DNA from: Plumapathes pennacea
Taxonomy: Eukaryota > Cnidaria > Anthozoa > Antipatharia > Myriopathidae
Direction of reading: 5' to 3'
Assembly (NCBI GenBank): GCA_964036295.1
Contig: OZ038467.1
Span: forward strand, 18,015,670 to 18,079,669
Length of the DNA stretch: 64,000 nucleotides
In this document: positions 21,836 through 31,016 of the stretch, one piece after another
Numbering within the stretch: the stretch's first letter is position 1
Layout of the letters: each line of letters starts with the position of its first letter
Notes under the pieces: generated by a model
Told to the model about the DNA's origin: nothing
What the model saw: only the letters and a program-made list of their open reading frames with translations
The model's database searches: none
Program-made: the position numbers and the translations under genes

Positions 21836-23493
21836 TTAGCAGAGGGAATCAAGTACACACTTCCCGGGAAAACTTGCGAACCCAACAAAGGCGAAAGTGA
21901 GAACATTTAAAATCAAACTTAGAGAGTGTCCTTTCGCTTTACTTGTTTGGATTCCCCGTTCTCAATATTCTCCGTCTGGAAAGTAAGAAGCTTCGAAGCA
22001 AAATATAGAGGCTAACCAGTCAAGAGGTTCTTGATAGACTTCAACAGTATACTGTGTACAGTGTAAGTGGCTGGGTAGGACCTTGTTGGTTTTGGGAAAG
22101 CAAATTCCCCCTTTGGCTGCTTGTCATCCCCTGAGGGAGGGGAGGAGGTACTCCCATATATAAGCCATATAGGTATGTGCCACCCTAAGAGGGTATCATT
22201 TTCAGCATTTTAGTCTGAAATAGGGTATCAATTTTGAGCCTTTGGTGTGGAATAGGGTCGGAGATTTTAATTTGGTCTTAAATAGGATCAAAATTTGCAA
22301 ATTTTGGTTTAAAATTTTGCCCCCCCCCCCCCCTGGGGTTGTCACCAAGAAGTGCTGCTGACCTATGAAGGCCTCTCCAAATGAAAAATCACCAGTTGAG
22401 CTGCTTTGTTTAATGAATTTGACACCAGGATGTTTTACGGTAAACAAGCAACAACTTGGACATGCTTTTTTAGGTAAACCATAAATAGCAATGCTAAACT
22501 AAGATTACCAGAAAATGTTTTGTAAAAGTAAACTTGAAATTCTTGGGTCAATAGCTTGATAAGAAACACTGCCCCCACAAAACCATGATGGCTTCCATAG
22601 TTCAAATAACAGCACCCTCTGCTTCCTACCCAAAACACTCTAGCCATACAAACTAAATATCACCAAGTCAAATCCAAGTTTGAAGCTGCATGATGCAACC
22701 CAAATGATTGTGGGGCCACCTGGTTTTGTTTGCTGGGTCAGAATTATCTAAATAAAAAGCTGCATTCAACTGGAAACTAAAATCCCAAAATTCTTGTGCT
22801 AACTTTGGTAAGCTTATATAACAGCATGAGGTGAGCTGTCCTCTGTAAGCTTCAGTGAATAAACCTATGCAAGTTCAATGATACCCTGTGAGCAGTGGGG
22901 AGAAACCACTGCTTACAGGGCAGCAATGAAGATATAACTCAGCATATGCACAAGTCTCACTGCAATTTAGTTATAATCACACATTTCACAAAGCCCTGGC
23001 TAAAAGGACTCACAAGAACAAGAAAGTCATTCATTTTCAGCTGATGTGATCCTGGGGAGTAGGGGGTTGGGGTAAGTGTGCCACCCAACTCTGAAAACCT
23101 CAAGCTGTGCAGACCAAAAAGAATGATTTTTCAACTCTATTTCAGACCAAAATGTGAAATTTGTGACCCTACTTCAGACCCTAATTCAGAGGGGGTATTC
23201 CCATATATAAGCCATATAGGTATGTGCCACCCCAAAGGGTATAATTTTCAGCAATTTAGTCTGAAATAGCGTAGGTCGAAAATCACAGATTTTGGTCTGA
23301 AAAATAGTCGAAAATTGAGTATTTTGATCTGAAACAGGGTAAAGGTTTTCAATCCCGGGCAGCACACTCCCACCCAAAATTTTGAGGAGCACCCCACCCC
23401 TCCCACCTCAGAATTCAGACCAAAATACCAAACTTTTTTGGTGTCCTCTATTGGCCACTATAGAGAGAGCCCCTTTAGGGTTAAACAAAAACT
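21836..23493. other. intergenic unit upstream in coordinates of T2 (type II downstream region)
   Basis: Non-coding, shared with 44055-45792 and 51965-53679. It contains GGGGTACTCC repeats (22131-22338; an inverted partial at 23050-23185; 23186-23412), a conserved stem-loop (22884-22920) and a 70-codon minus-strand open frame (22435-22647) that recurs in the sister units but resembles no family I know. It probably includes the T2 3' UTR. Confidence 0.6.
22884..22920. other. conserved stem-loop, copy 1
   Basis: CCCTGTGAGCAGTGG, loop GGAGAAA, CCACTGCTTACAGGG: a 15-bp stem with one mismatch. It recurs at 45110-45146 and 53071-53106 in the same position relative to TRIM copies T5 and T6. Confidence 0.7.
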
Positions 23494-25696
23494 TCAGTAC
23501 TGCGGTTGAAAAACTTGGATGCGGTGATTTACACAATCACAAACAAACACTCGCCCATCTGCTATCACTGTTATACCTAAAGATAAATTGAATTGCCCTC
23601 GAACATATCCACTTGATCCAAATGAGGTCACAAATTTGCCTTCTAATGTAAAAACCTGCACACAGTTCTTTTTCTGATCACAAACTAACAGCAAATCATT
23701 TGCATCAACTGCAAGACCTACTGGAGTGTTCAGCTGTCCCTTGCCAATGTCATAAAGATGAACGCCTTGTGAGTCAAACACTCTCACCACTTGCAGCTTA
23801 GTACTGACAAAGTACTTTCCATCATGGAATATGGAATATGGGTAATCACCGGAAAGTACATTTTCTGTAAACTCCAAGAGCAGCCTTCCTTCAGGTGAGA
23901 ACACAAACACTTTCTTGGCTGTTTTGTCACAAACCACAACATTGTTATCATTTGTTACAGAGACACCCCAGGGACTCTTCAATACTCCTTCACCAAACTT
24001 GCTGATCCATTGACCAGCTGGGCTGAACACTTGGACTCTGGAGTTGTTTAAATCAGCAACAACAATGTTATCAATCTTATTATAAGCTACTCCTGTAGGA
24101 GCCTGGAACTGTCCATTTCCTTTTCCTTGTGATCCAAACTTCCTCATGAACTGGCCCACATTACTGAAAATCTGCACTCTGTGATTAGAATAGTCTGAAA
24201 CTGCCACTTCTCCAGTACTGTTCACTGATATATCAACAGGGTTGTAGAACTCCCCATTACCTGAGCCAGATGACCCGAATGAGCTCAAATGTTTGTAGCT
24301 GTGTGGTATTCTCCTTGTTACATTGACATCTACATGACAATTCCCAGGAGACTGGCCTTGCACTTTCACAGTCACATGATGAACTCCTTCAGTCTTGGGA
24401 GTAAAACTGACTGAGTAATTTCCGTCTTCTCTGTCTTGGACTTCATTTTCCACATCATCTCCAGCAGGAGACAAAATTTGCACAGTCACTTCCTTTGTTT
24501 TTGAATGACAGATGCTTCCTTTACTGTCTCGGGTGACAACAGTAAACTGGACACAGTCATTGATAAAAATTGGCTGTTTTTCAAATCCCTGAATCTGTGT
24601 CTTTTCTGGGTCAGCCACTTGTGCCACGAGAACTCGACCCAGTGTTACTTGCTCTACACTGTGATAAATATCTTCATTTGGCATGTACTTCACATGCTGC
24701 TTTTTGACAGGCTGTAGTTCTTCAAGAGTCTTCAGGAGTTCTTCAGATCGGTTCCCCACAGACGGCTCAGCTCGCAGGATTTCTCCACTCATTTCTCGTT
24801 TTAAGACACTGTCCAAAAAGTCAGTCACACTGCACAGCTGTCCTAAACGAAGTTCCAACTTCTCTTTCCGACTTTCAAACTCTCGTCCTTGATCTTCACG
24901 AATCGTAGCCAGTTTTGTCATCACTTCTCTCTCGTGTTGCTTGGCCAGGTCAATAAATCTCTGCGTGTTGCGCTGGGCGGAAAGTTCAGCTGCAGCGATT
25001 TGTTCTTCAAGTCCTCTATGCGCATTCTGGTCTTTCTTTAGTGTTTCTTCGCAAATGCGAACTCCGGCTTGAACTTTCTTCTTGCTTTCTTCTAAGCGTA
25101 GCTTCGCTTGATCGGCAGCATCGTCAACATGAACGAGCTCGTGGTACTTGTGGGTAATAATGGCGCACTTCTGACAAATACACCGTTGACAAGTTTCGCA
25201 GAAAAACTCTAAAACCTCAGTGGTGTGGCGCGGTTCTTCACAAAGCTGAGGTCTGCCGAGGATCTCCTGAACGTCGGTGTCTTCAACCTGTGATAAAGCA
25301 GTCAGACGATGACCTTTCCAGATCTTGATTCGGGAATGTAATTCTCGACACTCGTCACAAATGAAACACTCGCAGTTGAAACAAAACGTGGTAGCTGTAG
25401 ACTTGTCGCAGTTGTTGCACAGCACTTGGTGACCTTCATCTTGAGTTGACACGATGTCCCGAAGACGATTCAGATAAAACGATGAAGGAAAAGTGTTAAA
25501 GTTGCCTCCGTCCGGTAGAGCAATCCGGACACGCGATGGGTTCTTGGTTTACACGTTTTTCTGCCAGCCGGTTGAGACAGTGCAGACAAAACGTGTGAAG
25601 ACACGGTAGAGTTTTTGGATCGGTGTAGATCTCCAGACAAACAGAACACTCTATCTCTTTCGTCAGTCTCTCCATTAAACTTTGAGACGACGCCAT
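23494..25696 (-). pseudogene. TRIM-NHL copy T2, frameshifted in the RING
   Basis: The start MASSQSLMERL at 25696 opens a RING that reads to CPDC, then a 14-base deletion at about 25525 (present in all other copies) shifts the frame to an early stop. The remaining 652 codons run open from Met at 25452 to 23494 and encode B-box 1, B-box 2, coiled coil, filamin and NHL repeats without a stop. It is either a recent pseudogene or, if internally initiated, a RING-less TRIM-NHL that could bind targets without ubiquitin-ligase activity. NHL loops are distinct (EFYNP, SDYSN, CDCVN). Confidence 0.85.
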
Positions 25697-27370
25697 GTTG
25701 GACAGAGAGAGTAAACAATTCCAAGAGGGGCGACCGCGCAGTAAGGTATTCCGCCTACAAAGAATTTTTGACCGCGCGAAAATTGGGGCGAGCGCAAAAA
25801 GGGCGCCGAGGGGGGAAGGGGGAGGGAGAGAACGAGAAAGTTTTCTTCTCCCTCCCTCCTTTCTCCAATGATTGTGCAATTTTGCAGAAATTAATCATAA
25901 ACCGAATACTTACAGGAACATGAAAAGGCATACCTCTTTGCAAAGCCTAGTAGATATACTTTATGATATGATGGAATTTTTTGTTATTCGATCTGCATTA
26001 ATGACATAAATTAGTTTTTATCTTGCATAACTTATCCGAATTTTACTCGCGAGATTTGCCAAAGTCACCTCTGAACAAGATTGGGAAAAATTGATTTACA
26101 TAAAGTTAGCTTATTATCTACACATCTTTTTCTGAAAGTTTGGCTGAAATTTGATAAAAAGACAATGGGTTCCTTAAGTATGATGTCTGACTACCCTTGA
26201 AAAGCAAAATGGTCGACAATATTTTCCAGGAAATTTACATTACATTGAATATTTACAGAAACATGGAAAGGCATACCTTTTTGGAAAGCTTATGATAGAA
26301 GGCTGGGCCCGGTTTTTAGAAAGCCGATTAAGCTAATCCAGGATTAACGAAATTCTTTCTCTCAACCTCTCTGCCAATAAACTGCTGGGTTTTGTTCGAA
26401 GATGGATTAGAAAGCTTGTTCCAGCTTAAAACGTTGTCAAGAAAGTCGTTGTGGACGAAACTTTCACGTTTTCAGGCTAAAAAATGACAAGAAAGTTTAG
26501 ACCTAATCCAGGATTAGCCTAATCGTGCTTTGAAAAACCGGTCCTGGTTTTCATGATTAGACCAACATTAGTAGCAAAAATAGAAATTTGTTGAACATAA
26601 ATTAGCACAATTTTACGCTGGAATTTAGACAAAATCATATCTGGACTACACAAATTTTGTCCTAGAATAATATTATTGACACACATAAAGTTAGCTTTTT
26701 ATCTTGAAATCTTGTTCTGGAAGTTTGGTTAAAAGAATTTGATGAAAGGACATTTCTTCCACCAGAAGACTTGATGATTTATAGTTCAGTCTGTCACTGC
26801 AAAACAGCTCTGAACTGTTGCTTTAAATCATGCTAAGCCACATGTTTATTCAATCTATTTTTACCATTTTGTCTGGAACAGGGTAGCAAAATTGCCTTTC
26901 TTTACTCTGGGTCAGGGTCACAGGAACTCTCTGGAACACCCCCATACTTAACTTAAGGGAGTGCCCCCCCCCCCCCCTGTAGCCTAGAGAGCCATGCAAG
27001 GAGTGAAAGAGTGTGAGAGATGACATGATGATCACACTTTATGATGCAGGGGGAAGGGTGTCATGTTGCATTAGATTTCTGTGGACACTGGCATGTGTGA
27101 TTAAAAATACTGCTTTACAATACTTTTTCAGATTTAAGTGTTGCCACATGACCTTTCACACATAAAAACAGTTACAAAATGAGTTTCTTGTTTACTTAGT
27201 GACCATGCATCACCAGTGCTGGATATTAACAATTGCTCACTATGCCCAGGGCAACCAAAATTTTTGGTCAGGCAGGTAAAGTCAGGTCTGGGCAATCAGA
27301 AATTCTGAAACTTTCTATTGTTAGTAGCTTGATGGAACTTTGAACAACTGGGCCCAGGACATTAGGCAAA
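25697..27370. other. T2 upstream and spacer
   Basis: Contains the GC-rich upstream block (25775-25870) and then AT-rich non-coding DNA shared almost base for base with 55910-57644. A CTG-flanked GGCCCGG-type MITE sits at 26306-26543. No coding sequence recognised. Confidence 0.6.
26306..26543. mobile_element. GGCCCGG-type MITE
   Basis: Complete copy with CTG on both sides (26303-26305, 26544-26546). The matching copy in the sister duplication is 56541-56775, so it inserted before the duplication. Confidence 0.7.
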
Positions 27371-27371
27371 T

Positions 27372-27374
<3 letters not shown>

Positions 27375-27406
<32 letters not shown>
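27375..27406 (-). other. poly(A) tract on the sense strand of the ASPHD-like gene
   Basis: A run of 32 T on the plus strand, which is poly(A) 24 bases beyond the TAA of the gene at 27431-28474. The sister copy has 37 T at 57645-57681 at the same distance. Together with the lack of introns this suggests a retroposed cDNA. Confidence 0.6.
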
Positions 27407-27407
<1 letters not shown>

Positions 27408-27430
27408 TCCCTATCCATGCATCTGTCTGG

Positions 27431-28474
27431 TTACCCTAACAGTGGAAAGAGACTTCTCAGGGCATCTCTCTCAATCTCACTTAAGCCTGGGTGCCATAAG
27501 TCCAACATCAGCACAGCCCTGTAGCCATGAGTTCCTCTGTGCCAAGCCTCATGTAGAAATGAATCATCAAAAATCAGGGCTTGCCCTTCTTTCCAGGCCC
27601 TTTGGTCTGTATGCACCTTAAGACTACAACCCCCTGGGACCACGAGTGGTAAATGACAGTGAAGCCGACAATTTGTAGGCCCATAATGGGCTGTTATATG
27701 CGTCCCTGCCTCCATTACTGAAAAGATAGCATTGCCAAAAGCACATCCTCGCACAAATGGCACGACGCTTTCTAGGATCTTTGTTGTCGTGGGACATATG
27801 GCACAGTTCTTATCTATCTTCTTTCCTTGGTTATACAAATGAGAAATATGCCAGGTTCCACTTGGAACCGAGTTTCTTGTCCAACATTCACTGTGATGCG
27901 TGTACAAATCAAGAAATTCTGATTTAATCACTTGAAAGTGTTCTGGTGAAGTTAGAAATTCGAGTTCGGATTTATACAAGCTATCATGCCAAGCTACTTG
28001 TGGCGTTAGTTTGTACAGATAAAATACACTTGATTGCTGGGCAGTCATCGGGGTTCCGTTACTCTCTATATCTTCGTGAATGCGCGTCAAATCCCCTTGG
28101 CTAGTATTTCTTGTGCATTCAAAGTCCTGTAATTTCATCAGGAATTCCTCTTTCTTGCACCCACGACGAGAGCAGCGCAAACAAGTTGGCAAAGAACATG
28201 AGTTTCTGTCCATCTTGGATTCTTGATTTTTGCGACCAAATGCTTGTGTTGCTGTGGATAATATGTAAAATGCAGCTATGGCGGTCACGCCTGTTATAAG
28301 AATGAAATACTGAAAAACACACGATATCAGAATTCCACAAACGTCGCCATTTTGTTCAGCAGATACTTCATGTTGAGTGTCACGAAGAGTACTCTTTGCT
28401 TGAAAGTTTACCGCTGCCCAGGGGATGACAGGCGCTGGCAAGTATGAGCGCTTTTTGTCACAAAACTCCTGCAT
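27431..28474 (-). CDS. ASPHD-like Fe(II)/2-oxoglutarate hydroxylase, copy 1
   Basis: A 347-residue frame. The C-terminal 200 residues form an aspartyl/asparaginyl beta-hydroxylase domain close to ASPHD1/2: GTHITAHYGPTNCRLHCH, FDDSFLHEAWH and LMLDLWHPGL. By comparison with ASPH, the iron ligands are the His of CHLPL and the His of SFLHEAW, and the Arg of YRAVLMLD binds 2-oxoglutarate. A membrane helix (YFILITGVTAIAAFYIL) near the N-terminus and a Cys-rich stretch (CLRCSRRGC) precede it, so a type II membrane protein is likely. Compared with copy 2, one base is missing upstream of the helix: the ancestral start (MKYLL) is out of frame and only the upstream ATG at 28474 reads through. Whether that start is used is unknown. 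Confidence 0.75.
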   Translation of the reverse strand: MQEFCDKKRSYLPAPVIPWAAVNFQAKSTLRDTQHEVSAEQNGDVCGILISCVFQYFILITGVTAIAAFYILSTATQAFGRKNQESKMDRNSCSLPTCLRCSRRGCKKEEFLMKLQDFECTRNTSQGDLTRIHEDIESNGTPMTAQQSSVFYLYKLTPQVAWHDSLYKSELEFLTSPEHFQVIKSEFLDLYTHHSECWTRNSVPSGTWHISHLYNQGKKIDKNCAICPTTTKILESVVPFVRGCAFGNAIFSVMEAGTHITAHYGPTNCRLHCHLPLVVPGGCSLKVHTDQRAWKEGQALIFDDSFLHEAWHRGTHGYRAVLMLDLWHPGLSEIERDALRSLFPLLG

Positions 28475-29620
28475 TGTAGGTTATCGTAAAAAAGGTAACC
28501 GCGTTAAATTTGCACTTACCAAGCCCTGCAAGATGGTAAATTGGCATTTACTACGACAAATTTTTTCATTGTTTTGAACTAATTTACCAATGTTTTGCAT
28601 GTGTCTCGTGTAAACACGGCATCAATTTCACGCACGGTGGATTGCTCTTGTCTCGCTCCAGGCCATGGCGGGTGAAGTGGGGATGAGCAGTGAACTGGAT
28701 GAAGTTGCACGGTCGCTATTCAACGGTCAGCTGCCAAACATCTGTAGGCAACTTGATGGAACATTTCCTGAAGAGACTGAACCAGTACAGCAGATACAGG
28801 TGAGTGGTGATATCAGGGCATGTTTTCGCTGGGGAGGGGATGACCGGAACTGTAATGTGCAGAGCACACCTCCCTCCTTAGTTAATTTTGTTTGTTTAGA
28901 TTACACAATGATCACGCGGTAATTCTTGGTTTGCATGTGACGTCATAAGAAGGCCATCACAGAAGTAACGCACCCTACAAGTCCGATACACTAATATGTT
29001 CAAGACTGTTATGCCTTAATACTTACTGCAAAATTCTGGGTCGACACAAAATATCTATCGGGAGCTATGGACGTTTGAATACCGTGACAACAAAACCGTG
29101 TGACACGCTCGTGGCCGACTAAAATCGTTGCTTGTGTCTGAATTATAAAGTTTTCCTTCACGAAACATTTTAAAATTGGCACTGCGAAGGATGTGAAGTA
29201 ACATAGAATCAAACTGAGTCGTACATCAGCTTCATTTCGTGTTCCGAGTTATTGGCCGCCATGTTGGTGTACAACCTTGGTCCACCAACATGGCGCCGCA
29301 TACAAACTCTTATCAAATCTCCAAAAAACAAATTGCCGCTGCTTCGCCAAAATTAAGCCTGGACAATCCAAAATTGGCATCTGGACTAATTCAGGTGTGC
29401 TCTTTTCAGTTCTGGAGTCAGAAAGGTACAATCTGTTATTTTGGAGGGTGCTGCGGTCACGTGACCCGTGAAAACCACGTGAGTGCAAACCAAGAATAGG
29501 AGACTTGAGAGGATTATAATTTTAGGGATCGCAAAAAAAACACACAACGCAGTGAGTTTGAGAAGTGTAACAGATCATTGGAATTAAACGCGAGTTCAAA
29601 TATACCCCACAAGTTCGGTA
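28475..29620. other. spacer with dynein exon copy and hairpin
   Basis: Holds the dynein exon-11 copy (28662-28800) with parts of its flanking introns, then non-coding DNA. A strong hairpin at 29261-29306 (GCCGCCATGTTGGTG and CACCAACATGGCGCCGC) contains CCGCCATGTTG on both arms, a YY1-like motif. No coding sequence was recognised from 28930 to 29620. Confidence 0.5.
28662..28800 (+). pseudogene. copy of dynein exon 11 (internal exon)
   Basis: Matches exon 11 at 11084-11251 and keeps the acceptor TCTTGTCTCGCTCCAG. It encodes [20 protein letters not shown] then NGQLPNI, but about 33 bases in the middle are missing (ETEPVQQIQ frame afterwards), and the donor is rearranged (ATACAGGTGAGTGG). No flanking dynein exon is present. 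It is a stranded, decayed exon copy. Confidence 0.85.
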
Positions 29621-29925
29621 TATTAGAGGGGAGGGGGGGGGGGGGGTACTTCCATATATAATTCATATAGGTATTGTGCCGCCCAAAAGGGTATCATCAG
29701 CATTTTAGTCTGAAATAGGGTATTGATTTTGAGCCTTTGGTTTTGAATAGAGTTGGTGATTTTAATATTTGGTCTAAAATAGGATCAAAAACTGCAAAAT
29801 TTTGGTCTCAAATATGGTTCAAATTTACAAATTTTGGTCTGAAATTGGGTTGGGATTTTCAGTCCCAGGTGGCACACTCCTACCCAAAATGTTGAGGAGT
29901 ACCACACACCCCCCCCCCCCCCTCC
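29621..29925. repeat. GGGGTACTCC dispersed repeat
   Basis: G-run then GTACTTCCATATATAATTCAT, four GGTCTGAAAT-type units, and GAGGAGTACC plus a C-run at the right. Same family as 11280-11533. Confidence 0.7.
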
Positions 29926-30112
29926 CCCACCTCTCCAGGTTGTCACCAAGAGCTGCTGCCAACCTATAAAAGCCTCGTCAAATGAAAAGCACCAATTGAG
30001 CTACCTGTTTGATGAGTTTGACACCAGGTTTTGTGGTAAACAAGCAATAACTTGGAAATGCATTTTTTTTACGTAAGCCATATCCAGCAATGCTAACACT
30101 GCACATTCCAAT

Positions 30113-30116
<4 letters not shown>

Positions 30117-30169
<53 letters not shown>

Positions 30170-30225
30170 TTTATTTAAGTGTCAGTGTATTTAGCATTTT
30201 ACAAACTAATTGGGGACACTGTAAA
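30117..30225 (-). mobile_element. LINE 3' tail with (AAT)n
   Basis: On the minus strand it reads CAGTGTCCCCAATTAGTTTG, TAAAATGCTAAATACACTGAC, ACTTAAATAAAG and then a (TTA)n tail of about 50 bases (plus strand 30117-30168). This is the 3' end of the LINE seen at 16367-16720, here in opposite orientation. Confidence 0.7.
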
Positions 30226-31016
30226 AATAACTTGTTGGCAAAAGTAAAATGGGGACATAATTATTAGATAGTAATGTATACAACAATAAAAGATATATTC
30301 TACCTAAATTATAACTAAACTGATCAGATATATTATTATTCAATTACAGATTAAATATGTTTTCAGACTTGTACTAGCATGTTATGGCACTATAAAGTGC
30401 ACAGCAACTACAGTTGTTGTCTATGAAACTAAAAAGATCTTATGAATGTTTTTCTTAAAACCATGTAAACTAGTATTAGCTACCATAAGATAATACTACA
30501 GCTAACTAAGATACTTATACTCCATGTAGGTCAACTGTTCACTCCCACAAGCAGCAACCAGATCAAAGTATTTTACCATGCTTGCATGCTTGCCTCTAAC
30601 TATTTGTTATCCCAGTAGCAAAACTCTGCAAACCCAGATGTGATGTTATGCACTTGCTATTCGTGACTCGTTATGTCAGTTCAAACTTTCGACAGACAAA
30701 CTTACTTTGCCTTTTAAAATGATGATAGAGTCCACTCAACTCTATCTCACCTGCTGACTTCTTGCATTTGGCAAGGCCAGCCCCCATAGTTAGATATGAA
30801 AACGAGAGTTGAATGAACTGTGAAGGTTCAAGATGCTAAACACAGCTGAAGATTACTAAAGCAAGTTTTGTGTTGCTAAGTAATGTTCATACATTACTAG
30901 GAGTACCCCCTCCCCCCCCCCCCCCCCATCTCAGACTTCAGACCTATATACCAAAATTTTTTAGTGACCTCTATCTGCCACTGTAGAGAGAGCCCCTTTA
31001 AAGTTAAACAAAAACT
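30226..31016. other. TRIM downstream unit, type I (T3)
   Basis: Homologous to 16735-17492. Non-coding, with a C-run near 30907-30927; it probably contains the T3 3' UTR. Confidence 0.6.

Noticed and set aside
21602-21910. Plus-strand frame (about 60-100 codons) conserved after each dynein exon copy
   Set aside because: Not listed as a gene because no family match; noted as a conserved segment with a possible donor only.
22435-22647. 70-codon minus-strand frame repeated at 44660 and 52621
   Set aside because: Lies in the TRIM downstream region, is kept only among recent duplicates, lacks any recognisable domain, and sequence change is no lower than in the surroundings.
27375-27406. T-run as a terminator or promoter element
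   Set aside because: Better explained as poly(A) of the minus-strand retrocopy or a simple repeat.
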